A stretch of DNA of 18,897 nt from an uncultured Clostridia bacterium (GCA_934254755.1 CAKQMM010000004.1:1-18897), one strand, 5' to 3'; shown: positions 6,789 through 14,900, counted from the stretch's first letter. Made by a program: numbers and translations. The notes: generated from the sequence alone by a model not told the origin.

Positions 6789-9458
6789 ATGGCTAAACAG
6801 AAATTAAGCGAAGAATTGACCGCCGAGTTTAAGAAAACCCTCGGCATGACGAAACTCGTCGATATAGAAGTCGACAGCGAGTTAAGACAAAGCTTTATCG
6901 ACTACGCGATGGCGGTAAACCGTTCGAGGGCGATACCCGACGTTCGCGACGGGTTAAAGCCTGTTCACAGAAGAATACTTTACTCTATGAACGAAATCGG
7001 TTTAACGCCCGATAAGCCTTATAAAAAGTGCGCTACGATAGTCGGCGACGTGCTCGGTAAATACCACCCCCACGGCGACAGTTCGGTTTACGACGCGCTC
7101 GTAAGGCTTGCGCAGGACTTTTCGATAAACCTTCCGCTCGTTGACGGGCACGGCAACTTCGGCTCGGTCGACGGCGACAGCGCGGCGGCGTACAGGTACA
7201 CCGAAGCGCGCATGAGCAAACTCGCGCTCGAAATGCTTAAAGATATCGAAAAGAACACCGTCGACATGAAGTCTAACTTCGACGATACGCGTAAAGAACC
7301 CGTCGTGTTGCCGTCAAGATATCCGAACCTTTTAGTGAACGGCTCGGACGGCATAGCGGTCGGTATGGCGACGAATATTCCGCCGCACAACTTAGGCGAG
7401 GTTATCGACGGCACGATAGCTCTAATTAAAAACCCCGAAATAACCGTTGAAGAACTTATGGAGTATATCCCCGCGCCGGACTTTCCGACGGGCGGCATAC
7501 TTATGGGCAGAAGCGGGGTAAGGAACGCTTACAGAACGGGGCGCGGCGGCTACGTTTTGCGCTCTAAGTGCGAAATCGAAGAGTTTAACAACGGCACGCG
7601 CATGCGCATCGTCGTAACCGAGATACCTTACGGCGTAAACAAGCAAAAACTCATCGAAAACATTGCCGACCAGGTTAAGGACAAGCGCATCGAAGGCATT
7701 GCCAACATCAACGACGAGAGCGACCGCCACGGCATGCGCATAGTCATAGACGTTAAAAAGGACGCTAACGCGCAGGTCGTTTTAAACACTTTGTTTAAAC
7801 AGACCAAACTTCAGAATTCCGACGGCATAACTCTTCTCGCGCTCGTCGGAACCGACCCGCTCGTATTAAACCTTAAACTGATATTAGAGCACTACCTCGC
7901 GCACCAGAGAAGCGTTATCGCAAGAAGGACGAAGTACGACCTTCAAAAGGCGGAAGAAAGGTGCCTCATTGTCGAAGGGCTCGTCAAAGCGCTTGCCGAT
8001 ATCGACGAAGTGGTTAAAATAATCAAAACGTCGAAAGACCGTCAGGACGCGGCGGCAAGGCTTATCGAATCGTTCGATTTAGACGCCGAGGGCAAGCAGG
8101 CAAACGCAATACTCGATATGCGCTTGCAGACTTTGACCAACTTGGCGGTCAGCAAACTTCAGGCTGAACTCGATGAATTGCACGCGCTTATCAAAGATTA
8201 TAAAGATATCTTGGCGACCCCGTCGAGAATAGACGATATAATAAAAACCGACCTCGAAGAGATTAAGGCAAAATACGCAACCCCGCGTAAAACCGAACTT
8301 TCGGTTATGGAAGGCGATATCGAAGACGCATCGCTTATCCCCGTTGAAGACGTGGTTATTTCAATGACCCACACGGGCTATATCAAGCGCATACCCGTCA
8401 GCGAATACCGCGCTCAGAACAGGGGCGGCAGGGGCGTGACCGCGCACAAGACTAAAGACGAAGATTTCGTCGAGAATATGTTTATGTCTTCGACGCACGA
8501 CGACGTTATGTTCTTCACTAACTTCGGCAAGGTCTACTGCATAAAAGCGTACGAGATACCCGAAGCGCAACGTACGGCGCGCGGCAGGGCGGTTATCAAC
8601 CTTATTCAGATATCCGACGGCGAAAAGGTCAACGCGGTTATTCCGCTTAAAGAAGGCACGACGGGTTACGTCGCCATGGCGACCCGCAAAGGGCTTATTA
8701 AAAAGACCGACCTTAAAGAATTTGAAAGCATCCGCAAGACGGGTAAAATCGCAATCAACATAAACGAGGGCGACGAGCTCGTGTCCGTTCGGTTTACTTC
8801 GGGTGAAGATGAACTTTTAATCGGCACCAAGGGCGGCAAGTGCATCAAATTCTACGAAGGTTTAGGCGAAAACGGCACTTACGGTCTTAAACCCATCGGC
8901 AGAGATACGCAGGGCGTTAAAGCGATGGACTTAGCGGACGGCGACGAGATTATCGGCATGACCGTTTTAACCGAAGACCGCAAGATTTTAACCATAACCG
9001 AGAACGGTTACGGCAAGCGCACCGATAAAGACGATTACCGCTTGCAGTCGCGCGCGGGTAAAGGCGTTAAATCGGGCGTATACAACGAGAAAACGGGCGC
9101 GCCCGTATATTTGGGCACCGTCGGCGAAAACGAAGACGTAATGCTTATTACGGACGACGGTATTATCATAAGAATCAAAGCGACGGACGTTTCGGTCGTC
9201 GGCAGAGATACGCAGGGCGTTATCGTTATGAGGACGAACGGCGGCAAAGTTTCAACCGTAACGGTCGTTCCGCACGAAGACGAAGAACCCGATAACCCTG
9301 ACGGCACGGACGGCGATACCGCCGACGGCGAAGGCGGGGAAAACGGCTTGGATAGCGAAGTCGGCTCGGCTACTAACGAGAGCGGCGCGACGGGCGAAAG
9401 CGAAGCGGAAGGCACCGGAGACGCGAACGAACCCGCGGGCAGCGGCGAAGACGCTTAA
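6789..9458 (+). CDS. gyrA: DNA gyrase subunit A
   Basis: The 889-residue protein has the breakage-reunion domain with catalytic Tyr137 in AAYRYTEAR and the quinolone pocket [10 protein letters not shown] at residues 93-102; Ser98 and Asp102 at the key positions look drug-sensitive. The C-terminal beta-pinwheel begins with a GyrA box, QNRGGRG at residues 543-549, needed for DNA wrapping and normally absent from ParC. This supports gyrase over topoisomerase IV. Repeats around [13 protein letters not shown] and [13 protein letters not shown] are blades of the pinwheel. The last 60 residues or so (from about 829) form an acidic Gly/Ser/Asp/Glu tail that looks disordered and is longer than usual. 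The ribosome site is AGGGGG, 5 nt before the ATG, and gyrB ends 12 nt upstream, so the two are co-transcribed. Confidence 0.94.
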   Translation: MAKQKLSEELTAEFKKTLGMTKLVDIEVDSELRQSFIDYAMAVNRSRAIPDVRDGLKPVHRRILYSMNEIGLTPDKPYKKCATIVGDVLGKYHPHGDSSVYDALVRLAQDFSINLPLVDGHGNFGSVDGDSAAAYRYTEARMSKLALEMLKDIEKNTVDMKSNFDDTRKEPVVLPSRYPNLLVNGSDGIAVGMATNIPPHNLGEVIDGTIALIKNPEITVEELMEYIPAPDFPTGGILMGRSGVRNAYRTGRGGYVLRSKCEIEEFNNGTRMRIVVTEIPYGVNKQKLIENIADQVKDKRIEGIANINDESDRHGMRIVIDVKKDANAQVVLNTLFKQTKLQNSDGITLLALVGTDPLVLNLKLILEHYLAHQRSVIARRTKYDLQKAEERCLIVEGLVKALADIDEVVKIIKTSKDRQDAAARLIESFDLDAEGKQANAILDMRLQTLTNLAVSKLQAELDELHALIKDYKDILATPSRIDDIIKTDLEEIKAKYATPRKTELSVMEGDIEDASLIPVEDVVISMTHTGYIKRIPVSEYRAQNRGGRGVTAHKTKDEDFVENMFMSSTHDDVMFFTNFGKVYCIKAYEIPEAQRTARGRAVINLIQISDGEKVNAVIPLKEGTTGYVAMATRKGLIKKTDLKEFESIRKTGKIAININEGDELVSVRFTSGEDELLIGTKGGKCIKFYEGLGENGTYGLKPIGRDTQGVKAMDLADGDEIIGMTVLTEDRKILTITENGYGKRTDKDDYRLQSRAGKGVKSGVYNEKTGAPVYLGTVGENEDVMLITDDGIIIRIKATDVSVVGRDTQGVIVMRTNGGKVSTVTVVPHEDEEPDNPDGTDGDTADGEGGENGLDSEVGSATNESGATGESEAEGTGDANEPAGSGEDA

Positions 9459-9470
9459 AACAGATAAACA

Positions 9471-9503
9471 AAAAACGGCTGAGCGACTCTTAGCCGTTTT
9501 TCG
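9471..9503 (+). terminator. Rho-independent terminator after gyrA
   Basis: AAAAACGGCT (9471-9480) pairs with AGCCGTTTTT (9492-9501), with GAG/CTC able to extend the stem into the loop. The T-run overlaps the 3' arm. The A-run on the other side is symmetric, so it may act in both directions. Confidence 0.9.
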
Positions 9504-9513
9504 TTTATTTTGG

Positions 9514-9542
9514 TTGACTTGAAAATTTAATTATGCTAAAAT
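9514..9542 (+). promoter_or_regulatory. Extended -10 promoter in front of the riboswitch
   Basis: TTGACT (9514-9519) is followed after 17 nt by TAAAAT (9537-9542), which is preceded by TGC, an extended -10 element. The start point would fall near 9549, right at the beginning of the aptamer. Confidence 0.85.
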
Positions 9543-9548
9543 CGTTTT

Positions 9549-9656
9549 TGTTGAGGGAGTAGTTAGCGTGCCGTCCTAACTTAAAGCGGCGGTTTGCGCG
9601 ATATGTCAACATAACGGCCTTAGCGGTCTGGCGTATCTTAATCGACGAGACTCACG
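9549..9656 (+). promoter_or_regulatory. yybP-ykoY family (Mn2+) riboswitch aptamer
   Basis: The leader carries the conserved pieces of the yybP-ykoY class in order: TGAGGGAGTAG at 9552-9562, GTCAACATAACGG near 9605-9617, and CGACGAGACTCA at 9643-9654. TGAG at the 5' side pairs with CTCA at the 3' side to form P1. Members of this class bind Mn2+ at the junction of the two docked loops and usually turn on exporters. Here the 3' strand of P1 (CTCA) is also part of the terminator stem, so metal-stabilised P1 would block termination and allow read-through into the exchanger gene. The assignment is from memory of the consensus; a covariance-model search would settle it. Confidence 0.85.
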
Positions 9657-9683
9657 CGTTAATGCGGCGCGTGGTCTTTTTTT
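9648..9683 (+). terminator. Riboswitch expression-platform terminator
   Basis: AGAC-T-CACGCG (9648-9658, one bulged T) pairs with CGCGTGGTCT (9668-9677), followed by a run of seven T ending at 9683. Its 5' arm overlaps the 3' strand of aptamer helix P1, giving mutually exclusive folds. The default state without ligand would be OFF. Confidence 0.88.
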
Positions 9684-9775
9684 ATTGTCGGGGCGGGTAT
9701 TGCGGGCGGGGCGTGCATGTAAAAGCGGTTTAACACCGCTTAAAAAAAGATAAAACTTAAACGGAAGGTAGAATT

Positions 9776-10822
9776 ATGCAAACGTTTTTGGTGTGCCTGT
9801 TGTTTATTTTGGGCGTAATTTTAATCGTGAAGGGCGGCGACTGGTTCGTTGACGGCGCGGTCTGGGTTGCGGAAGTAACCAAAATACCCAAGTTTATAAT
9901 CGGCGCGACTATCGTAAGTTTAGCGACCACTCTCCCCGAAATTATCGTTTCCACCATGGCGGCGATAGAGGGGCATCAGATACTTATATCGGGCGTGGGC
10001 GACTTTATAGCCGCATCGCAGGGTAAAGTCGGCATGGCGATCGGTAACGGGATAGGTTCGGTTATATGCAACACCGCTATGATACTTGCAATAAGCATCG
10101 TGTTTATCCCCGTCGGGGTAAACCGCAAAGACTTTGCGCCCAAGGCGCTTCTGCTCGTCGCGGCGGTCGTAACGCTGTTTTTGTTCTCGCTTAAAGGTTC
10201 GCTTTCGATAATCGGGGCTATCGCGCTTTTAGTCGTATTCGGTCTTTATATCTTTGAAAACGTAAGGTCGGCAAAAGCGGATATATCGGTTGCCGCCGCG
10301 GAAGACGATATGCGACCCGAGGTCAATAAAAAATCGGTCACGATAAACGTTTTAAAGGTCGTTTTGGGGGCGGCGGGTATAGTTATAGGCTCGCGCTTGC
10401 TCGTCAACAGCGGAAGCAAAATAGCGGCTTCTATCGGCGTTTCGGAAGCGGTTATAGGGGTTACGATTATCGCGATAGGCACGTCTCTTCCCGAACTTGT
10501 AACGGCGATTGTTTCGGTTGCGAAAAAGCAGTCTTCCATGTCCGTCGGCAACGTCATCGGCGCAAACGTTATAGATACTACCCTTATCTTAGCGGTGTGC
10601 GCTTTCGTTTACGGCGGAAGTTTACCCGTTTCGGCGGCGAATATTTATCTTGACTTCCCCGTGGCGATTTTGGTGTCTTTAATAGCGGTTATCCCCACCA
10701 TTATCACTAAAAAATTCAGCAGGTGGCAAGGAATAGTAATGCTGGTTATTTACGCGGCGTATCTATATATGTCTGTCGCGGGGCTTAGCTGGTACTTGCC
10801 GCTATTCGGCATAGCGGCGTAA
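9776..10822 (+). CDS. CaCA-family cation exchanger (YrbG-like), riboswitch-controlled
   Basis: The 348-residue protein has about ten membrane helices in two inverted halves, each with an alpha repeat: GATIVSLATTLPEIIVS (residues 43-59) plus GMAIGNGIGSV (86-96), and GVTIIAIGTSLPELV (about 228-242) plus SVGNVIGANVIDTT. These are the ion-binding repeats of Ca2+/Na+ or Ca2+/H+ exchangers. CaCA proteins swap a divalent cation out of the cell for Na+ or H+. The manganese-type riboswitch upstream suggests that Mn2+ may be a substrate, which is inference. The start is ATG with GGAAGG at good spacing, about 92 nt after the riboswitch terminator. Between them lies a small hairpin (AAGCGGT with ACCGCTT, 9723-9741). 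No partner gene follows before the terminators at 10825-10917. Confidence 0.88.
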   Translation: MQTFLVCLLFILGVILIVKGGDWFVDGAVWVAEVTKIPKFIIGATIVSLATTLPEIIVSTMAAIEGHQILISGVGDFIAASQGKVGMAIGNGIGSVICNTAMILAISIVFIPVGVNRKDFAPKALLLVAAVVTLFLFSLKGSLSIIGAIALLVVFGLYIFENVRSAKADISVAAAEDDMRPEVNKKSVTINVLKVVLGAAGIVIGSRLLVNSGSKIAASIGVSEAVIGVTIIAIGTSLPELVTAIVSVAKKQSSMSVGNVIGANVIDTTLILAVCAFVYGGSLPVSAANIYLDFPVAILVSLIAVIPTIITKKFSRWQGIVMLVIYAAYLYMSVAGLSWYLPLFGIAA

Positions 10823-10824
10823 AG

Positions 10825-10845
10825 CGGCGCACCTTATTTGCGCCG
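10825..10845 (+). other. Hairpin just downstream of the exchanger gene
   Basis: CGGCGCA (10825-10831) pairs with TGCGCCG (10839-10845) across a 7-nt loop. There is no T-tract after it, so it is probably an mRNA 3'-end stabiliser, or nothing functional. Confidence 0.4.
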
Positions 10846-10875
10846 AAACAAGCCCGAAGTTGGCTTTAAAATTGT

Positions 10876-10920
10876 ATTAAAAAACGGCTTTTGCGTAGCG
10901 CAAAGCCGTTTTTTTGTTAA
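10876..10920. repeat. Copy 1 of a 45-nt near-identical terminator palindrome flanking the XRE island
   Basis: This 45-nt stretch matches 11877-11921 in the same orientation. The last 25 nt (10896-10920 and 11897-11921) are identical; the first 20 differ by an A6/A7 run and by TTTTGCG against TTTGCA. Start-to-start distance is 1001 nt. Confidence 0.85.
10879..10917. terminator. Bidirectional terminator between the exchanger gene and the XRE gene
   Basis: AACGGCTTTTGCG pairs with CGCAAAGCCGTT (one extra T), flanked by a run of A on the left and seven T on the right. It can end the exchanger transcript on the plus strand and the convergent XRE transcript on the minus strand. Confidence 0.9.
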
Positions 10921-11162
10921 TCGTATATTTCTAAATCTTCACCTTCAAACAGAGGGTCGTTAAAAAACTCGGCAACCGTCATATCTAAGCCTTTAACAAT
11001 TTGCATTACGGTTCTTAGATTAACGCTTTTGTTTCTTCCGCTCATCAGCGTTTTCATGGTGTTGTGCGGCATGGCAATTATTTTTTCAAGCCGATACTGC
11101 GACATTTGTTTTTCGGCTAAAATGTTGCTTATTCGTTCAGCAACCGCCGTGGATAACTTCAT
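10917..11162 (-). CDS. XRE-family HTH regulator, small (81 aa)
   Basis: The product is a single Cro/CI-type helix-turn-helix domain: MSQYRLEKIIAMPHNTMKTLMSGRNK (about residues 19-44) is the HTH, followed by VNLRTVMQIVKGLDMTVAEFF, the usual fourth and fifth helices. The C-terminus is acidic (EGEDLEIYD). It has no sensor or dimerisation domain. The start is ATG 11162 with AAGGA 10 nt upstream on the minus strand. It lies 46 nt downstream of a second XRE gene on the same strand, and the two are probably co-transcribed. Its stop touches the bidirectional terminator. What it regulates is unknown; the nearest candidate target is the divergent promoter at 11458-11487. Confidence 0.85.
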   Translation of the reverse strand: MKLSTAVAERISNILAEKQMSQYRLEKIIAMPHNTMKTLMSGRNKSVNLRTVMQIVKGLDMTVAEFFNDPLFEGEDLEIYD

Positions 11163-11208
11163 ACCTTTATAATCCTTGACTTAATGTTTATTATTTTTGA
11201 TTATTTTG

Positions 11209-11424
11209 TTAAATTTGCTTAGTGCATAAAATTTCCGTCGGGTCAACGTCAAGCGCTACGCATAAATTTGCAAAAGTGTCAAGCGCGGGTAGTTTATCCC
11301 CTTTAACGTAATGTGAAATAGTTTGTTGTGACACGCCAAGCCTTTTGCCTAATTCCGTTTGCGTTAAACCGCTTTGTTTAATGGCTTCTGCAATATTTTG
11401 TTGAATTTGACGAATCGTTATCAT
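11209..11424 (-). CDS. XRE-family HTH regulator, small (71 aa)
   Basis: The product is a single XRE helix-turn-helix domain: LTQTELGKRLGVSQQTISHYVKG (about residues 20-42) fits the consensus very well, with the conserved Ile-Ser-His-Tyr recognition helix, and LPALDTFANLCVALDVDPTEIL follows. No other domain is present. The ATG at 11424 has no good ribosome site. A possible -10 TAATAT (11436-11431 on the minus strand) would place transcription start almost on the ATG, so a leaderless message like lambda cI from PRM is conceivable but unproven. It diverges from the membrane-protein gene at 11516 across an intergenic region that holds three GGCGT-type half-sites, which makes it a good candidate for an autorepressor of both directions. 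Confidence 0.85.
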   Translation of the reverse strand: MITIRQIQQNIAEAIKQSGLTQTELGKRLGVSQQTISHYVKGDKLPALDTFANLCVALDVDPTEILCTKQI

Positions 11425-11444
11425 ATTAAAATATTACAACCTAT

Positions 11445-11487
11445 GGGCGTAAAATGCTTGACATACGCCTAACGGGCGTGATATGAT
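11445..11487 (+). promoter_or_regulatory. Strong promoter with embedded operator-like repeats
   Basis: TTGACA (11458-11463) and TATGAT (11482-11487) are 18 nt apart, with TGA in front of the -10 (extended -10). A half-site occurs three times: GGGCGT at 11445-11450, its inverse ACGCC at 11465-11469, and GGGCGT at 11474-11479. ACGCC and GGCGT (11475-11479) form an inverted repeat inside the spacer, and GGGCGTAAAATG resembles GGGCGTGATATG in 10 of 12 bases. This is how a phage-like repressor operator would look. Confidence 0.7.
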
Positions 11488-11515
11488 TTTAAAAAACTAA
11501 CGGAGTAGATATATA

Positions 11516-11833
11516 ATGCACAGTAGGTTTGCGGGAACAATAAAATTTATTTCCATTGGCTGTTGCATTGTTTTAAGCGTAGTTTGGGTGGTTTTTGCTA
11601 TTATTTACTTTGCGGCGGGGCAAGCGTTAGTCGGTTTTGCAATTATATTATCAGGGTTGATGGTTGATTTTGCCTATATAGTCACTTCGTTTGCGTTGAC
11701 TGAAGCTTTGGAAAATTTGGCGCGGACGGCAGACTATTGCGAAATATTATATAAAGCGACCGTTGCGGATACGATTGAGAAAAATAAAACCGATAATTTA
11801 GATAATACTCAAATCGACACAAATGAATCTTAA
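11516..11833 (+). CDS. Small membrane protein of unknown function (105 aa)
   Basis: I do not recognise this protein. Two hydrophobic helices can be seen, at about residues 9-34 (IKFISIGCCIVLSVVWVVFA) and 37-60 (LVGFAIILSGLMVDFAYIV), in a helical hairpin. After them comes a helix-prone soluble stretch (ALTEALENLARTADYCEILYKA) and a polar Asn/Asp/Thr-rich tail. The start is ATG with GGAG (11502-11505) and a strong extended -10 promoter upstream. A long terminator follows at once, so it forms a single-gene unit. It diverges from two XRE regulators, in an AT-richer island. Small two-helix proteins next to such repressors can be toxins, holin-like or immunity proteins, but nothing in the sequence decides this. 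Confidence 0.75.
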   Translation: MHSRFAGTIKFISIGCCIVLSVVWVVFAIIYFAAGQALVGFAIILSGLMVDFAYIVTSFALTEALENLARTADYCEILYKATVADTIEKNKTDNLDNTQIDTNES

Positions 11834-11836
11834 TTT

Positions 11837-11870
11837 AAAAATGCGCTTGAAAATTTTCAAACGCATTTTT
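11837..11870 (+). terminator. Terminator after the small membrane protein gene
   Basis: AAAAATGCG (11837-11845) pairs with CGCATTTTT (11862-11870), and inside it TTGAAAATTTTCAA (11847-11860) is a perfect palindrome, with one C/A mismatch between the two parts. The T-run is built into the 3' arm. Confidence 0.85.
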
Positions 11871-11876
11871 AGTTCG

Positions 11877-11921
11877 ATTAAAAAAACGGCTTTGCATAGC
11901 GCAAAGCCGTTTTTTTGTTAA
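11877..11921. repeat. Copy 2 of the 45-nt near-identical terminator palindrome
   Basis: This is the second copy of the element at 10876-10920, in the same orientation, with the final 25 nt identical. Between the copies lie the two XRE genes and the small membrane protein gene. Confidence 0.85.
11881..11917. terminator. Bidirectional terminator, mainly for the minus-strand ATPase gene
   Basis: AAAAAACGGCTTTGC (11881-11895) pairs with GCAAAGCCGTTTTTT across ATAGC, with T-runs on either strand. On the minus strand it lies about 15 nt after the ATPase stop codon at 11933. Confidence 0.9.
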
Positions 11922-11932
11922 GCGTAAAAGAA

Positions 11933-14813
11933 TTACTCTTTATTTTTATTTTTGTTCTTCCCCGTGAAGTTTTTTGCGAGCCGCTTGTTAAGGTTAAAGA
12001 AGAGTTCGACGAGCGGGAAGTTGAGCTCTAATATCGCTATTAAAAGTATGACGTACTTCCAGTTGTCGAGCGTCAGCGGGAAGAGCGCGGTTAAGCCGAA
12101 GAAGTTGTTTATGTTGAAAGTCTGATGCGTGTCGAGAAGGAAAATAACCCAAACGACCATAACTATCGCTATAAATATCATAAGCGCGGCGCGGATAAGG
12201 TTGAACGGCTTACAGATTTTATACAAGTAAACCGTGCCGCCGAGCGTGAATAAAACGACTTGCATAGTAATCGCGAATTGTTGAGTCGGGAATATGCCGA
12301 ACATATTCAAAAACTCGATGATATAAACGTTGGTCAAAAGTATCAGCGCGCCGGGGATGGCGTTGCCGAATATGGTGAGCAAAAAGTCGCCTTCCACACG
12401 CTTTTCGTTCGGTTGAAGGGACAGGACGAAAGAAGCAACCGCTATAACGAACCATTCAAGCATAGTAAGCATGCCCGACTCGAACGGGAAAGCTTTCACC
12501 GACAGTATCGAAATAAGCGCGAGCACCGTTATGAAAATGGTCTTCATAAGGTAAAGCGAAGCGGACTGCTGAATGTTGTTTATAACTCTTCTTCCTTCCG
12601 CAACCACGCGCGGCATAGAGTTAAAGTTGTTGTCCGCAAGGACGATGTGCGCCACGTTTTTAGCCGCGTCCGCACCGCTTGCAACGGTTATGGAGCAGTC
12701 GCTTTCGCGCATGGCGAGGATATCGTTCACGCCGTCGCCCGTCATCGCAACGGTGTGACCCGAACGCTTCAACGCTTTAACGAGCACCGCTTTTTGGTCG
12801 GGCGTAACCCTGCCGAAGACGGTGTACTTATCCGCAACGGTGGCGACTTCTTTATCGCTTAACCCCTCTAAACTTATCCAGTTGTCGGCGTTTTCAACCC
12901 CCGCGCGCTTTGCGATTTCGGAAACGGTTACGGGGTTGTCGCCCGAAATAACTTTGACTTTAACGTCGTTTTCTTTAAACCATTTAATGGTTTCGATAGC
13001 GTCGTCGCGGTGCGACGGGTTCCATCGAAGCGGGCAAGGTTTCTTTTGCCGTTATGCTCGCGGGCGAGTAGGCTAACAATAGCACTCGGTGACCGAGCAA
13101 AGTGTATTTTTCAACTTGTATTTTTATATTTTTAGGAACTTCGGATAGTATAAATTCGGGCGCGCCGACGGCGTAGGTGCCGACTTCGTTAAAAGTCACC
13201 GCGCTGTACTTTCTTTGCGACGAAAACGGCATCGTTTTAACGGGAATATACAAGTTTTCGGGAATGTATTTCGCGCGGAGGGCGATAGCCGTCTGGTTGT
13301 TGTCGTCAAGCGCTTTTTGCATCGTGCCGATAACGTCCGCAATGGGGTGTTTATAAGACTTGACGAGCGGAATTTCTTCTATAACGTTCATTCTGCCGTC
13401 GGTTATCGTGCCCGTTTTATCGAGGCACAAGACGTCAACCCTTGCGAGCATTTCGAGCGAGTACATATCCTGCACGAGGGTGTTGCGCGCGTAAAGCCGG
13501 ATAACGCCTAAGGATAGTGCCATTGTCGTTAAAAGCATAAGCCCCGCGGGTATCATACCCAAAACGACCGAGCCCGTGTGGGTTACGACGAAGGATTTTA
13601 AACTTTCGGTTTTAACTGCTAAATTGGGGTAATTGTTGTAGTTTACAAGCCCCACGCCGAAGGCAATAGGAACGATAAGCAAGCCTATAACCTTAATTAT
13701 CCAGCTTAAGGTGGTCATAAGTTCGCTGTGCGGTTTTTTAAAGCGCTTAGCTTTTGCTGTGAGTTTTTGAACGTAACACTCGTCCGCAACCTTATCGGCG
13801 CGGGCGGTGCAACTGCCGCTCGTAACGAAGCTCCCTGCCATAATTTCGTCGCCGGGCTTCTTTTTGACAGCGACCGATTCGCCCGTCAAAAGCGATTCGT
13901 TCACGTCTATAACCCCGTCCAAAACTATTCCGTCCACGGGGATCTGGTTGCCCGTCGAAACTTTAAATATATCGTCGAGAACTAAGTCCGTGCTCGCGAC
14001 TTCTTCCGTCGTGCCGGTGCGGACGACCGTTGAGGTGGGCGACTGCAAAATAGACAACTTTTCAACCGATAGTTTTGCCCTTATTTCCTGAAAAATGCTT
14101 ATCGCTAAGTTCATTGCAAACGGCAAAACGAACATAAAGTTGGAAGCCTTCGTCCTTACCGCAATGTAGGCGGCTAAAACGATTGCGCACAAAAGGTTGA
14201 AGAAAGTGAAGGTGTTCGTGAAAATTATCGAGGCGATAGATTTGCCCGACTTAACCGTCGATTTATTGGTAAGCCCGTCGATTATGCGCGATTCGACCTG
14301 CTCGGTCGTAAGCCCCTCTTTCGCGTCCGGTTCTATGCGGACGGCTTCCGACTGCGGAACTTTTTTGCGCTTGACTTTAAGCTTTGCGGGCTTTTCTTCA
14401 CCGATTTTTTCCGCAAGCGGGAGTTCGTTTGATTCGCCGCCTGCCGTTTTCACGCCGTCGCTTTCGAGTGAAGCGGCGGGCTTAGTTTTTGAAGAATTTT
14501 CAGATTCGGTCTTTTTTTCATCGAAAAACTTTTTGGCGGCAGAACTTTTCGGCGCGGCTTTTTCGGTTGCGGGTTGCGCGCTTTTGTTTGAATTGCCGTC
14601 CGCTAAGCGGCTCACGGCTAAATCGTCGTTTAAAGGCTTATCCGCGCTTTTTTTGCGGCGCGCGCCGCTTTTTGCGGGCGGGGCGGACTTAATTTCGGTC
14701 GGCTTGTTTTCAGCCGCGCCGTTTAAGCCTTTTAAGTTTTTGGAACTGCCTGCGCCGTCGGCTGTTAAGCCGTCGCTTTTCGCGGGGTTGTTTAAAACAT
14801 TTTTTTTCGGCAT
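11933..14813 (-). pseudogene. CtpE-like cation-transporting P-type ATPase, broken by an internal deletion/frameshift
   Basis: Reading from 14813 downward: a Lys/Ala/Ser-rich disordered extension (residues 1-165), membrane helices, the actuator motif LLTGESVAVKK (TGES at 310-313), IPAGLMLL in M4 and the phosphorylation motif LCLDKTGTIT (Asp465). The frame continues to ASMEPVA, then goes out of frame and stops at 12984-12986. In another frame, from about 13009, RDDAIETIKWF, VKVISGDNPVT, FGRVTPDQKA, MTGDGVND and the C-terminal helices continue to the stop at 11933. Homologues have roughly eight residues (a pattern like LILIEDxI) between PVA and RDDAI; only one base is left at position 13010, so about 23 nt seem deleted. 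Intact members export Ca2+ or similar cations. The start has AAGGAG upstream. If this is not an assembly error, the gene is dead. Confidence 0.85.
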
Positions 14814-14829
14814 TTATGCTCCTTATTGC

Positions 14830-14846
14830 GAAAGTTAAAAACTTTC
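14830..14846. other. Small palindrome in the ATPase leader
   Basis: GAAAGTT (14830-14836) and AACTTTC (14840-14846) are perfect inverted repeats with 3 nt between them, just upstream of the minus-strand ribosome site. It could be an operator or an mRNA hairpin; its function is unknown. Confidence 0.35.
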
Positions 14847-14871
14847 TGAAGTGAAACAAATATACAAAATT

Positions 14872-14900
14872 ATTTTAACATTTTTTGTATATATAATCAA
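14872..14900 (-). promoter_or_regulatory. Promoter of the P-type ATPase gene
   Basis: On the minus strand, TTGATT (14900-14895) is followed after 17 nt by TAAAAT (14877-14872), preceded by TGT as an extended -10. The message would have a leader of about 50 nt, too short for a riboswitch of the yybP-ykoY type. Confidence 0.75.

Noticed and set aside
4866..9458. Topoisomerase IV (ParE/ParC) as the identity of the pair
   Set aside because: The A subunit carries a GyrA box (QNRGGRG) and full pinwheel, and the B subunit ends in GyrB-type motifs.
11140..11160. A DnaA-box-like GTGGATAA, considered because gyrB-gyrA can lie near an origin
   Set aside because: It is a single imperfect match inside a coding region; no cluster of boxes, no dnaA, dnaN or recF nearby.
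12260..12862. 200-residue plus-strand frame opposite the ATPase C-terminus
   Set aside because: It is antisense to the conserved MTGDGVND region, rich in Arg/His/Val, with no recognisable domain or ribosome site.
14197..14838. 213-residue plus-strand frame opposite the ATPase N-terminus
   Set aside because: It is antisense to the low-complexity ATPase extension and has a biased Ser/Phe/Ala composition, as expected for a mirror reading; no start signals.
14814..14871. Riboswitch in the ATPase leader
   Set aside because: The predicted leader is only about 50 nt, with a small palindrome and none of the yybP-ykoY motifs.
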